Origin: Clarkia xantiana subsp. parviflora | Taxonomy: Eukaryota > Streptophyta > Magnoliopsida > Myrtales > Onagraceae | Direction of reading: 5' to 3' | DNA: 64,000 bases | NCBI GenBank assembly: GCA_036873135.1 | Contig: JAPTYO010000059.1 | Span: 24,565,066 to 24,629,065 of the forward strand | Program-made: the position numbers and the translations under genes | In this document: one piece after another, positions 13,129-25,281 of the stretch | Numbering within the stretch: the stretch's first letter is position 1 | Layout: each line of letters opens with the position of its first letter | Notes under the pieces: generated by a model | Seen by the model: only the letters and a program-made list of their open reading frames with translations | Told to the model about the DNA's origin: nothing | The model's database searches: none

Positions 13129-14200
13129 TGTTAGCATATGGTAACGTGGCTAGGGGTGGCAACGGGTCACGGGTACCCGCCGACCCGCGGGTACCCGCCC
13201 CGATTTTGACCCGCCGACCCGTGACCCGCGATCCGTGGGACGGGTCCGGGTTTAGGGTCGCGGGGCCCCGCCGACCCGACCCGACCCGTGTGTTCAAATT
13301 ACATACATATTTAACATATATGTATTATATAAAACTACATGGGTAATATAAGACATAATTAAAATAACAATGATTCTAATGAGTATATTGATTTTTATTT
13401 GGATTTGAAGTTACTTTTGTAATTTGTGATTCGAATTTGGAATTGAATTTGGATACGTGAAACATAAAATTTAGAGTTTAAAGTTTAAAATAATAAATTA
13501 TGTTCCACGTGGGACGACCCGCGGGTCGACCCGCCCCGCCCCGAAAATTCATGGGACGGGCACGGGTCGGCCATGTCGACCCGCGGGGCGGGTCCGGGTC
13601 CGGCGATACCCGCCCCGACCCCCCCCCCCCCCCCCCCCCCGTTGCCATCCCTAGACGTGGCGTCGTAATAGAAGCCCGTTAATTAAGGATTTACCGAAGT
13701 TAAATTGGGTAATTATCATATTGGGCTAATTGGGCCAAATCCAATTAGTAATTGACAAGGGAGGCCCAAAATTGGGCCTCCCCTTTTAACATGCAATTCG
13801 GCCGGCCTATAGTACCAAATTGGTTGGAGTTGCCTTTTGGCAACTCCACCAATACTATATATAGGGGTGTCTGCTAAGGGTTTATTCACTCATTCATAAT
13901 AACAAGGATCTCCATTGAGAACACTTGTTTCCCTTAGTTAAATTTCGGCACCATCACAACTGGTCTGAGGTTCCATCTCCGTTGAAGAATCGATCAGAGG
14001 TCTTATTGTGGAGCTACATCGCGTGGGACTTCTTCTAACGAAGAACTTGGACGTGGTTCCGACCGGAGGATCAGAACTCCCTCCACATCGCTCTTGGGCA
14101 TGAAAGCTAAAATGTATGTGTACTAATTCCGCTGCGTAGATTAGATTTCTTGCTAGTACACGTTTAGTATTCCGTAGTATTACGTCCCCGTAATCCAACA
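13129..14200 (+). mobile_element. Copia-type 3' LTR, split by a hAT insertion
   Basis: Begins TGTTAG and ends CCAACA (TG...CA with inverted ends), and is preceded by a purine-rich tract. A TATA-like CTATATATAGG lies at about 13854-13864, followed by a likely R/U5 region. Removing the nested hAT and one target duplication leaves an LTR of about 561 bp. No 5' LTR is visible and no 5-bp target duplication could be confirmed. Confidence 0.65.
13151..13653. mobile_element. Non-autonomous hAT element nested in the LTR
   Basis: Terminal inverted repeats TAGGGGTGGCAACGGG and CCCGTTGCCATCCCTA (one mismatch) are flanked by 8-bp target duplications, AACGTGGC at 13143-13150 and GACGTGGC at 13654-13661 (7 of 8 match). 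Ends are very GC-rich, with repeated GGGTACCCG/GACCCGCGGG-type sequence and a 20+ bp C tract; the middle is AT-rich. No transposase. Confidence 0.88.
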
Positions 14201-15830
14201 CGGAAGAGCACCAGAATTTATCTTCCAAAAGAAAGATCGTACATTAGGAATCGTTTTCATAGCCCATAGATCCTTCCACGAGGCGTGTGTGAGCAGTTGC
14301 TGGTCGGTGTTAGTTGAAAATGCTGAGGTAAGATCTTTGTACACTGTTTTGACCTCCACTCTTCCTGATTTTGTCGATGGCCAAATAATAGTGTCAGGTG
14401 TCGCTGCTCTCCTTAGGGGAATGCATTGAATGGATCGCATCTCCCTTCGTGAAATTACCCCCTCCAGTCGTGATATATCCCACGTTCCAGCTTCCCTATT
14501 GATGAGTTCATAAACCGTAATTTCAACCATGTCTCTAGGCGATAGGTAGGCAAAGTTGGGATCCATGTGTCTTTAAAGGCATTTATCCTCGTACCATCTC
14601 CCACTAACCATAACCTCTTCTCCTTTAGAACATCTTTGCCTGCAAGTAAGCTTGTCCTAGCCCACGAGGCTCGACCACCCTTCGTTGCTTCACGAAACTC
14701 CCTTCTAGGGAAGTATATGCCCTTTAGTAATCGAGCCCAATTAGCACTCAGGTTCGATTCCAAGCGCCAAGCCATTTTTGTTAGTAACACTAGGTTAAAA
14801 GATTGAAGTTCTTTAAAACCTAGGCCACCGACCCTTTTAGCCATTGTTAATGTGCTCCAACTTCTCCAATGTATCTTCCTCTCACCTTCTTTTTGACCCC
14901 ACAAAAAACGAGCAATCATGGAGTTAATTTCAGCACACCAAGTCTTCAGAAGGAGGAAGAGGCTCATGGTGTACGTCGGGATAGCCATTACCACAGACTT
15001 GATGAGAGTTTCCATGCCTGCATTACTTAAGTATATGGACTTCCACCCATTGAGCTTATTCACTATTCTTTCCTTCAAGAAGCCCAACGCTTCTCTTTTT
15101 GAGCGCCCCCATATTGTCGGTAGTCCAAGATACTTGCCCGGGTTTCGCTCTTCCTTTATGTTCAGGATATCCTCAATGACTTTTCGAGTAGCCGCATGGA
15201 CGTTCCGACCAAAGAAGAGTGTCGACTTGTTCATATTAATCGCTTGACCAGAGGCGTTGCAATACTCATGCAGAATTGTCGTGAGTCGTATAACATTTTG
15301 AGGGGAGGCCTTCATGAAAAATAATGAATCATCGGCAAAGAAGAGGTGGTGTATGCTCGGGGACGAATGCCCTCCAGAGCTCCAATTTCCACTTCTTGTA
15401 TGACTCTACGAGATAGGACATCCGCTATCATAATGAATAAGTAAGGTGATAGGGGGTCACCTTGTCGAATACCTCTTGTAAGCTTTATCACCTTCGATCT
15501 CTTCCCGTTAATCAAGAGTTGGTAGGAGACAGAAGTGATGCATGCCATAATCCATTTGACCCATATCTGATGGAATCCCATTCGTCTGAGCATTGTTTCC
15601 ATGAAGTCCCACTCGACTCGGTCATAGGCCTTCTGCATATCGATCTTGAGTGCACACTCCTCTGTTTGGATGTTCCCTCTAGTTCGAAGGTGATGGAATG
15701 CCTCGTGCGCTACCACAATGTTGTCCTGAATTAATCGCCCTGCGACAAAAGCACTTTGAAAAAGAGTGATCGTATCCGTTCGGGTCAAGCACTAGGTTGT
15801 ATAATTTTCTCCAAAATTAGTTCGGGTCTC
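14201..15830 (-). pseudogene. LINE (non-LTR retrotransposon) reverse transcriptase fragment
   Basis: Minus-strand frames show reverse transcriptase blocks in order: SAFVAGRLIQDN, the KAYDRVEWDF block, IRQGDPLSPYLF, and the catalytic FADD box near 15340-15325. They are followed by the maturase-like YLGLPTIWGRSK region and a zinc-binding RVT domain (FFWKINSGALPC). A frameshift lies just upstream of FADD (near 15350) and another near 14560, so it is dead. It is 5'-truncated at about 15830, and its 3' part stops exactly where the copia LTR begins, suggesting the copia element inserted into it. Confidence 0.9.
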
Positions 15831-16093
15831 AGGAAGTTCCGAGGTCATAGTTAAGTGGTATTTATAGTTACCCAACATAGTTAAGGGATCACTGGTACAA
15901 ATTTTCATAAATAATAGTGGCGCCATAATTGCATTGCAGTCCTTCCATTTCTAGTTTTCTTGTTTCTGATGTCAACTGTTGTAGGAAAGAAAACATCTCC
16001 AGGCTCCAGCCTCCAAGCGGAACCGAGAAAAAAGCACAGCCGTCTCTCGGCGCAGCATTCGATCCAAACTCTCCTGGAAATACAGTAGAAAGA
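15831..16093 (+). other. Promoter and 5' UTR region of PFD1
   Basis: Short gap between the truncated LINE and the PFD1 start. An open frame extends upstream of the chosen ATG, but prefoldin 1 homologues start at MADEANR, so this is treated as 5' UTR. The LINE end lies within about 260 bp of the start codon. Confidence 0.5.
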
Positions 16094-18142
16094 ATGGCCG
16101 ATGAAGCTAACCGTACCGTAAGTTTGTTAAGTATTCGCTGCTTTCACTCAAGTGGTCTTTTTTTTGTTTTTTTGGTTGCTTATTGTATTCCACTTGCCTC
16201 TTTATCTCCGATTCTTTTGAATGTTATACTTCCTCACAGTTGGAATCTATATGTTCTGATCATCATGTTTTGTTGGTGGGTCTACAAAATTTTAGGTCTT
16301 TATGGAGATTCAAGGACGTATGATTGAGAACACTGGCAAGTTAAAACAGGTTCGTAGCTTTCGATTTCTGATCTCATTATTTGCTTAAGATGTGTTATTG
16401 CTGTAATTTTTCAATCCTTAGTTCTACTTCACTTTTAGGTTAAATTTGATGCTTAGCGTTTGTTAGCTGCTTCTGTTATTGCTTAATACAGCAGCCGTGA
16501 GTCTGATGCCTTACTGTTGATGTATGCCTTAGAATTCTACGTATGCACCCCTGCCAAGTCTATATTAAATGAGTATAGAAGAATGTTTGGTTGGTGGGTT
16601 CATGTGTTTGCATGCTGAAGAAGAAGTCTTTAGTGTGGCTGAAGAGATTCAACAATTGGCTATGTTGGCAGCTGCAGTAAGAGTTAGATTAGCAAGCCAT
16701 CTGTCAAAAATGGAAGCAAGTACACTTACCTCATCATGTTGATGGAATTTTATAAAGTAATCTCTCAGAAGGCACCTTTTCAAGAATTGCATACTCTTGA
16801 AGAATCCGAGAATTTAGAGTGATTCTCATTTTTATTGCCAATTAAACAATTAAGCATATCTTGTTGACACACTCAATTCCGCAGCATCTAGTTAAATAGT
16901 AAGCCACTCGAGGACCCAAAAATAACTAGATTGTGGGTTGGCAATGTGGTTCATGACTACTAGCATTGCTGATTGCTCTGTCAAATGCCCAAGATTCATA
17001 TGGTGAGGGTTTCCCTTTGTGTGAGGCTATGAGCTAGGTTATCTTTTTGGTGTAGGAATGTTGTGTGAGGTTGTCCTGTAGTATAACTGGTCTTATAGAG
17101 GTTCCTGCAGTTATTCCATATTTAGAGTGACCAGACCATGGCGTGCCCTGTTACTGTTAGTATGATGGAAGGAATTATTTAGGCATCTTTAGAAGTAGAA
17201 CATGATCAATTGAGATCTCAAGAGAGATTCTAAGAAGGTCAAATAAGTACAAGGATTACATTTAAAAGCAATAGAGCTCCATGAATATGCTTTCTACTGC
17301 TTGCTTTCAGGTTCAGAATCAGATGCGGAACAAAGAAGGAGAAAAGAAGCGAGCCTATTTGACCTTGGAGGAGTTAAAACAGCTTCCAAGTGATACTAAT
17401 ACCTACAAATCTGCAGGTATAATACTTGATGGAAATGAGGATATGGTACTATTCATTACAATTTGCTCATTATTGTAATGATGATTGTGATATGATATCT
17501 TTCTTGAACTCAAAGAAATCACGCATTTCCTTTTTTTGCTTGTATCTGATTTGTGGAGTTCCTTTCAAGCAGCTTAATTAATGTTCTATTGTTTTTTATT
17601 TTTATTTTTTGTTTTACAGGGAGAACGTGAGTATCTGATCCAGTTAAATCTGACAGTAAATTATCAAGTTTGATTAACTTAATCAAGATTAGTAGTTTAT
17701 GGATGTAGATGCTGAAGTTCTCTCTCACTCTGTCTCTGTCTCTCTTTCAGGTTCATTTTGGAGCCTAAAGACGTGCTGATGACTGAACAGGAAAAGAAGT
17801 TTAAGGACAGTGAGGCCGCTATTGCCTCACTAGAGGTACTACCTTTAGCATTTTACCCTGCTTTGCTTCTAGTATAACTTTTAAATCCGCCTCTATCGTT
17901 TATCAAAAAATTCAAAAGAAAATTAAAAAGAACAAATGTAGGGTTAAGGGGTCCATTAGGACTCGATTGACCCAGTTTAGAGTAGGAATTTGAGATGGGA
18001 GATGTGTACTGAAATTGGCATGCACCAGGTTTCAAAGGAGTATCTGGAAAAGCAGAGGGTGGAGATAGAGAACAACTTGAAGGAGCTCCTTCACCAAGAC
18101 CCGGCTTTGGCTCGCCAAATAATGTCGATGTCGGTAATGTAA
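16094..18142 (+). CDS. PFD1: Prefoldin subunit 1
   Basis: Beta-type subunit of the hexameric prefoldin chaperone, which hands unfolded tubulin and actin to the cytosolic CCT chaperonin. Exons: 16094-16117, 16296-16349, 17311-17416, 17620-17626, 17751-17835, 18029-18142; 129 aa. The protein starts MADEANRTVFMEIQGRMIE and has the two prefoldin coiled coils, with the beta-hairpin region between them (YKSAGRTFILEPKDVL). The fourth exon is only 7 nt (GGAGAAC). Without it the frame breaks; with it the conserved GRTFxLEPK segment is restored. The C-terminus QIMSMS resembles Arabidopsis PFD1 (At2g07340 from memory). Upstream neighbours CAS and the PBL17-like kinase are also near PFD1 in Arabidopsis. 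Intact, with no conflicting codons. Confidence 0.95.
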
Positions 18143-18539
18143 TCTAGCTAGGTCTTGCTCAGGGTGACTTGTGTTTTCTACTATTCAATTTTAAGTAAAG
18201 ATGTTAAGAATTTGTCATGGATCTTCTGATGATTCATTTACTTACACTAGTTAATTTGCCATTTGTGGTAGTAGTACCACTGGTGATTGATCAAAAATTG
18301 AGTTTGTTAAGAGGGTTTTAGATACTTTATACAAGTGTGCAATTTGCTATTTGCTAAATTATTTTTTTACAACAAATTTCTAGTTGGACTTTTTTTCCCC
18401 CCTAAATTTGAAACATTAAAAATTTCTTTGAGTAAAACTAATTTTGAAATATGCTCAGCAACACCACGATAAACACGATTCGTTCCAACTCATATCGTAT
18501 ATGCAAGGGAATTGAAATTACGCTGTAAGTAAAGAGAAG
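18143..18539. other. Downstream of PFD1, AT-rich
   Basis: PFD1 3' UTR followed by AT-rich sequence. No coding or repeat structure recognised. Confidence 0.5.
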
Positions 18540-18945
18540 GGTTAATAGGTGTTTTGGTCTATGATGTTTGACGACTTTTGAGTTTTGGTCTATGATGTTT
18601 ATTTTTTCCTAGTTTTGGTCTCACATGTTTGCATAATTTTTATAGTTTTGGTCTTTCCGTTGCATTCCGTTAATATTTTCCGTTAAGTGACATGTGCAAA
18701 TTACGTGATCCACCCTAAACTTTTGATTTTGTTCAATTTAGTCCATCTAATACTTTCCTAACTCTTTTTTTTTTTGTTCAATTTAGTCATAAAGTCTCAA
18801 AATTGACCCAAATTGGAGAAGTCAATTTTGAGACTTTATGACTAAATTGAACAAAAAAAAAAAAGAGTTAGGAAAGTATTAGAGGGACTAAATTGAACAA
18901 AATAAAAAATTTAGGATTGATCACGTGATTTGCACATAAGGCCTT
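18540..18945. repeat. Long near-perfect inverted repeat (foldback element)
   Basis: Arms at about 18695-18818 and 18825-18945 are reverse complements over more than 100 bp, separated by only a few bases. Both contain TTCAATTTAGTC and AACTCTTTTTTTTTTTGTT-type sequence. The left side is extended by direct repeats of TTTTGGTCTATGATGTTT. The TTGTTCAATTTAGTC sequence is shared with the elements near 38.4 and 40 kb, so a related foldback or Mutator-like family is likely. The transcript would fold into a long hairpin. Confidence 0.85.
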
Positions 18946-19452
18946 AATGGGTATAGTGCTGACTATGAATATATTTCCATTCCCATAGTCACTAGCAGAG
19001 ACTAAACCCTTAACCCATGGTTAAGTGATGAAGCGTTGAGCCGTTAAACCATATTACATATTTAGCGTAAAAATTAGTTTTGTCGAGTCAATTACTACAA
19101 TATTATATGCAAAAAGAATACTGTAGTTTCATACTTGTCTCAATGGTAGGATTTAGATATTTTTCCTAATCAATTTTTTATTACAACATTCAAGCGTGTG
19201 ACTGATGATGTCCCCCCAAACTAATTGTAAAAATACATTTTGAACAAATAAATGCAGTAATTAACATATTATTATTATTATTCAACAAACAGCACCAATA
19301 ATAATAATAACAAAAAGAAAAATGCCCAAACTTTGCTGCCACATGGATTGATATGTCGCAACAACTAAACCATTAATTTCTTGGATGGCAAGTATGTTGT
19401 TCTATGTATTATGAAACCTCCTCAATAACAAACAAACTGTACCCATTGAAGC
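18946..19452. other. AT-rich intergenic, 3' side of CYP716A
   Basis: No gene seen. Short ATT/AATA runs near 19270-19310. The 3' UTR of the minus-strand P450 lies here. Confidence 0.5.
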
Positions 19453-21471
19453 TTATTTTTTGTGAGGGCGAAGGCGAATGGGAAGTCCCTTGGCCGGCAT
19501 GGGCATCGGGTCTACCACTATCTGCTCATCGGGGATCACCTTCTCCCACTTAAACCTCCTCACTAAGTTATGCATGAACACCAATATCTCCAACCTCGCG
19601 TATTCTTTACCGGGACACATTCTCGGTCCCCCTCCAAACGGCACGAATGTGTACGGGGCGGGCCCGCTTCCGTCGAACCTTGTAGGGTCGAATTTTTCAG
19701 GTTCGGGGAAGTACTCTGCGCTCTTGTGGGTCGAGTTCGCACTCCAATATATCTGCATACATAAGATTTAATTACGAAACTGTATTATCTAATAATTATT
19801 TATACTAATCATCATTTTCCAGTGTTTAGTATATAAATTAGAAATATATTATAGTTGTTTAGATTGAGAGTAGCTAGGGAATATGAATTTACCTTCCAGC
19901 CCTTGGGAATGGAGAAGCCATTGAAGATGAAGTCAGTCAAGGCCTCCCTAAAAGCACCACCTAGAGGAGGTGCGAGCCTCATTACTTCACAGGCTACGTT
20001 CCATGAGTACTTCATCTTCTGAAGATCCGCCCAGTTCAATAGTTCTCCTGGTGCTTTTGATTCTGCAATCTCCATTTGCTCTGTTCAATAACAAAAATTA
20101 CTATATATATTAGAGATATCGGGTGTAATAACATGTTACGAGTTAAAAATTTAGACCGACCACTTAATCAAATATTCTAAAATTTTAAGGTGAATTATTC
20201 AAAATTTGGTATTGTGAAGATTTGAGCATTCACGATTTAATACCATTGTGAAATTTTAAACAGATCGCAAGATAATCAAATTATAATAAATAACTAAATG
20301 ATTAAGATAGTGTAAAGATTTTCCTTTTTAAATACCTTTGTAAACTTCATCGTAGATGTGGGGGAGCTCGCCGAGGAACTTGACTATAAAGGTGCAGGCG
20401 GCGCTGGCAGTGTCGTGGCCTCCGATGAGGAGACCAAGAATCTTATCGGAAATGTCCAACTCGTTCATGTGTTTTCCGTCATCGTCTGTCGCCAACATCA
20501 TGTAGGATAGTATGTCTTGTGTCGGCGACGCCTTCCCCTCCGCAAGATCCACCTTCCTCTGCTTTATGATATTCAACAGCAGTTCCTTCCTGATGTAGTT
20601 GGAAGCCTTGATAGCCTTGTGGAATGGCGTTCCGGGGAGGTCAATCGGAACGGAGATGATGCCGGAGGCGATCTGGTTGAACGGGCCGGCGAACTTTGCC
20701 ACCTGGCTCGGATCGTCGACACTGACAAAGAGGCGGCAGGCCAGCCAGAAAGTGAACTGCTTTGCCAGTGGGAACACGACCACCTCGTCCTTGCCTTCCC
20801 AGTCGGCGGCGAAGTGTCTCTGCGCGATGGTGTCCATGATTCCGATGTACCTGTTATTTAAAGTATAAACATGCATTAACTAAACCATGCATGCAGTCAT
20901 TTAAGGTTTACAACCCTCATTCAAGTTGTAAATTTAAAATTAATATCATTTTCATGAGTTAAAACACATAATCATTTTAAAAAATAAGTTTCATGTGAAG
21001 AGTTCGTTTTTAAAAACTAATATTGTACCGTTGCAGAGCTTCGGGCTTCATGAACTGCGGCAGCATCTTCCGCATCTTGATCGCCTCTTCCTTGGAGGAG
21101 GTCTGCGTGGACGACGGGAAGACCCTGTTGACGGAGCTGGGCCACCATGACTGGACCAGCTTGTTCTCGTTGGAGAAGAGGAACTTGTTGCAGGCGGCGC
21201 CGCAGAAGACGGCGGAGGGTTCCCCGAGGAGAGAGGTTTTGAAGACGGTGGAGGAGAATTTGGTCATACGGTCAAAGACGAACTTCTCCGGCTTGCCTTT
21301 CCAGCCGGTGGCGAGGAACTGGTAGCTCTCTCCGACGTAGGGAAGGCCAATGTTGCCCGGAGGACGGTTCTCGCCGGAGAACTGGGATCGGTGCTTGTAG
21401 AAGATGGTGAAGAGTGATACAGTCACCAAAGATACGAAACCTAGCAGAAGAGAGAGATATAAGTGCTCCAT
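19453..21471 (-). CDS. Cytochrome P450, CYP716A subfamily (triterpene oxidase)
   Basis: Predicted ER-anchored P450 oxidising pentacyclic triterpenes; characterised CYP716A members such as Medicago CYP716A12 oxidise beta-amyrin at C-28 to oleanolic acid. Coding exons in transcript order: 21471-21029, 20850-20336, 20080-19893, 19752-19453; 481 aa (CYP716A12 is about 480). Features: hydrophobic N-terminal anchor ([18 protein letters not shown]), proline-rich hinge [14 protein letters not shown]-helix GGHDTA, ExxR as EVMR, PERF-region PTRF, and heme-binding [12 protein letters not shown] with the axial Cys. The MEHLYLS start is preferred over an ATG seven codons upstream because family members start at this point. 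Substrate and position of oxidation are inferred from the family. It stands about 12 kb from the CAS gene. Intact. Confidence 0.94.
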
Positions 21472-21577
21472 ATTGATCTTCTTCTTCAACAAACTAATCT
21501 CTCTGAATATTATGAGTATTAAGAGAAGAAGAGATGGAAATGGAGACTGTGTGGAAGTTAGATCAGTGAAGATGAAG

Positions 21578-21585
21578 ATTTATAG
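21578..21585 (-). promoter_or_regulatory. Candidate TATA box of the CYP716A gene
   Basis: Minus-strand CTATAAAT about 107 bp upstream of the start codon, a plausible distance for a plant core promoter. Not tested. Confidence 0.5.
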
Positions 21586-24500
21586 GCATGTTCAGCATTC
21601 TAAATGAAGAGAGAGAAAGAGAGTTAGTCTAAGTTGTGATGCCTTTGATTGGATTTAATTAAATTATTTAAATTTGGCCAAAAAAAAATTAGATTATTTA
21701 AATTAAACTACGTGCACATAACTACAATAGAATAATATGTCTAATAAAATATGTAGGGACTGGGCAGTATTATATATGTAACACAAATTTTTTTTAATTT
21801 TATTTAGAGATTATTATTGATTCGCACATCATGGACAACTTCACTTGCACAGCCAATATTTTCAAAGTTTATAATATTATGGATACTAAATCTTGATTTC
21901 ACATGCTGCCTTATAAAGAAAATGATCAATGTTTATTTAACAGACACAATAAGTCTCTTAATTAGTATTTTTTTAAAAAAAAATTAGTGGAAATATGTAT
22001 CTTTTTTTTATGAAACAGCACAATCACATTGTGTGTCATATGAGTTGTGGTTAATTATTTATAATTTTCTTTTATGTCAGGAAAAATGTGTAAGTAGTAT
22101 AGGCTTTTGATCTTAATCCCTCATATATATCATTGCAAAAATAAATACACGGATTCAAGTAATTAATGTTATGTATTAATTAAACGTAATGTAATTTACT
22201 ATATAATAATTGATTAGTTAACCATCCAAGTTACGTACTTTGAGTCAAGCCCTTCAAAACTGACTTATTTTTTAAGACTTTGTCCCACCCAAATGATAAG
22301 ACAACAATAGTTGGTAGCAAGAGTCAAACAAGAGCAGCTCGAATGAATATCAAATATCGTATTTTTAATATAAATATAAGAAAATAAGGTGCGATTACTT
22401 TTTTATGAATTGAATAATAATAGAGCGGCAATATATAATGTAGCAGTGGAAGACGCAATTGCTGCAATTAAGAGAAGTATGCAGTGTAGCAAGGTTGACC
22501 AAGTACGTGCCCCAGTCTCAGTTCACACATCTCAACTCACCGTGGGGTCCCAACACCTTTCTTTTTCTAAAATTAGCGGATTTTGACGCGCGGTTTTAAT
22601 AATTATACTAGTATTCTAATTTTATTTTTTTTGTGCCACTAAAAAGATGTACTTTTATTGCAAAAACTTAACCACCGTCTAGATTTGAGTTTAATAAAAG
22701 CAGAGAAATTAAAGCAGACAAGTTACGAGAAATTACCTAATTTAACAGACCATATATTCTTTCTGAATTATTTATTATATTAGGTGTCAGCGCATCCGTT
22801 GCACGCACAACGGTCGTCTGAAGAAATTAGCTAGAACTACGTCATGAAAAACATAATGAAAAAACATATTGCTCTGGTATTACACTTTGAGAGATTTAAC
22901 AGTTGGACCTGAAAACATAGTCCAGCCCCAAGCTATAATTTCAGTATAAGCACAGTACTATTGTTATTATAATTCGATAACATTTCACTAAGTATAGAAC
23001 TTGTCTGGTCCGGACGAGTTCCGACCCAAATCCAAACTGGTTTAAATTTATTGTTGAAAAACGGGTATGCATGTTTGGAATATTCGGAAATTTTTTGGAA
23101 AAAAGTTCTGATTCGATCCGGACCATTTTTTAATGAAGAATTACAATAAATTAAACAAAAGACAATAAAAATAAAAACAAAAAACCTTCTCGAAACCATT
23201 TATGGTCCAGTCCAAAACCAGTTCCACCGGGGACTTGCTACCATCATTTCAAAGCATCCATGCTTTATAAATGGGAAGGCTAAAATATGTCAACTAGATT
23301 TGCAGTCCAATTTATAGCTACTCAATTAGTTAATTTAATTCAATCGAGTGCTACCATTTTAAAATCTAAATTTTCAGCCCAAAATATTAATATACAACAT
23401 GTCTTACCTTCTCTCATACTTTATTTATTTATTATTATGATTTAATATAATAATATCAATATAGATTTTATAGGAAATTATTGAATATATAAATTTATAT
23501 CTTACATATATTTATATATTCAACTCAATAACTTCCTATAAAATCTATATATTTTGATTTTTTTTTACCAAACTATATATTTCTCTTTTAATTGTGTATA
23601 AAAACTTAAAAACTGACAATTTTTTATAAATAGTATTTATTTTATTTTAGAGGAAAAAAAATTAGTAGAATACAAATCGTTTCCCACATTCCGGCAAAAA
23701 AAATAATCTCTAGTCATCCATAAAAAATCTCACCAACAATAATACATTTATAGTTTTCGTCGTCCGAAAGTATAAAAAATTATAATTCATAATAATATAA
23801 ATTATATAGGAATTTCAAAATTCTTTAACTAGATTGAAAATAATTCTCCAACTATATTCAAAATACCAAATCATTACATCTTAATTGTTGAATTTACAAT
23901 TACATCTCAATTGTTGAATCTGAAGTTGAGCTACACATAAAAACTCAAAAAAATGAATATGAAGTGAATAATATGCATTAAAACTGGAAAAATAAAAATT
24001 AAGCATGATATGAAAAAAATTGTACATGGTATTATACTAAGATGAACTAACTGTCAAAACTATTTATTTATATGCTCTCCAACTTTGTTCACCACTTCAC
24101 CTCAAGATTAATATGGTGATTTGAATTTTAAGTTGCTAATAGAATTTCCTACCATGATACAAATGATATAGTATATTAGAAGCTACTTACAACTAAATTT
24201 CAGCCCGTAAATATCATTACTTGCCAAATAACTAATTAAAGTTGTTGAATGTCGCACCGAAATGGTTTGAATTTGTCAAAGAAAGATCATATGGATTAAG
24301 ATTAGAAACGACATGTACTTAACAAATAATATTTTAGTCATTATTACGTACAACAAGAGGATACTAACAACTTGTTTAAAAGATGAACTTAAAAATATCA
24401 ATAAGTTACTTGTATCTTATTATTGGGATAATAATAATATATTATAATAAACTAAAAATAATAAAAATAAAAAGTAGAATGATGAATTAAATTAGGAGAG

Positions 24501-24894
24501 ATAAAGAACACGAGAAAAGAAAAATGGGCTATTCTGAATAAGTAAACATTTCGGTTTGAAAAAGTTAAATTCATAACAACAATTTAGATCTCAATTGAAT
24601 TGTATCGCACGGCTATAAATTAGACTATAAATACAGTCCATTATATGTTAGATTTCAATATTTAATAACTATTTTCCATTTTATTCCGGTTTGTTTCTGT
24701 CTCTCTTACTATGTGGGACCCATATTAAAAGCAACAATACTTTCAAATCATTCTAGGCAAACCCAAATAGGGACTCTTATGGTAACTATCAAGGGTAGGA
24801 ATTTTTTTTTGAGAAACCGCACAAACCCGTCCCAAAAAAATTAGCTGAGGTAAATACCGACTTCGGAGTGTTCGTTCCCCCTCCCTCCCCTCCC
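21586..24894. other. AT-rich intergenic region upstream of CYP716A
   Basis: About 3.3 kb with no gene. It holds the P450 promoter side, numerous A/T runs, a short inverted repeat at 23459-23551, and a stretch rich in GGTCC/GGACC at about 22995-23230 that may be a decayed element without clear ends. Confidence 0.5.
23459..23551. repeat. Small inverted repeat, MITE-like
   Basis: ATATAGATTTTATAGGAA on the left and TTCCTATAAAATCTATAT on the right are reverse complements; homology continues inward with TATATAAAT/ATTTATATA. No target duplication could be fixed. Confidence 0.7.
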
Positions 24895-25281
24895 CAAATT
24901 TGAAAATTTTCACCAAAATAGCACTATCTTAAAAAGTAAATACAAAAATTGCACACTATTCACAACTAAATACAAAGCACTTTTCGATAACGATATTCTC
25001 AGCACAATACAAATTAGTATTGTGCCGAGAAAGCTATTCTCGGCACAACTCCAACTGAATTGTGCTGATGAAACTATCTTGTGGCAGCACAACACGTTTT
25101 AATGTGTTGTGCTGCCAACTGCCACGTGCATGTTCAGCTCAACAGAATTTGTGTTCAGCTGCACATGTGCCATTTTATTTTTATTTTTTTTATTTAAAAT
25201 AGATTTAGTGGGTATAGTGATTTAAAAATTGTTAAATTGGAAAAAAAAAGGCTGAATGAATCTTTAATAGCTAAAATTATA

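Noticed and set aside
13094..13682. Pro/Arg/Gly-rich open frames
   Set aside because: They fall in the GC-rich ends of the hAT element and have no protein similarity.
20517..21325. Plus-strand open frames over the CYP716A exons
   Set aside because: Antisense shadows of a GC-richer conserved P450 exon; no domain of their own.
660..21471. A full triterpene biosynthetic gene cluster
   Set aside because: Only one OSC (sterol type) and one P450 are present, separated by unrelated housekeeping genes. No transferase or second oxidase. Kept only as a hypothesis.
22995..23230. Possible further hAT element with GGTCC/GGACC motifs
   Set aside because: No paired terminal inverted repeats or target duplication could be found.
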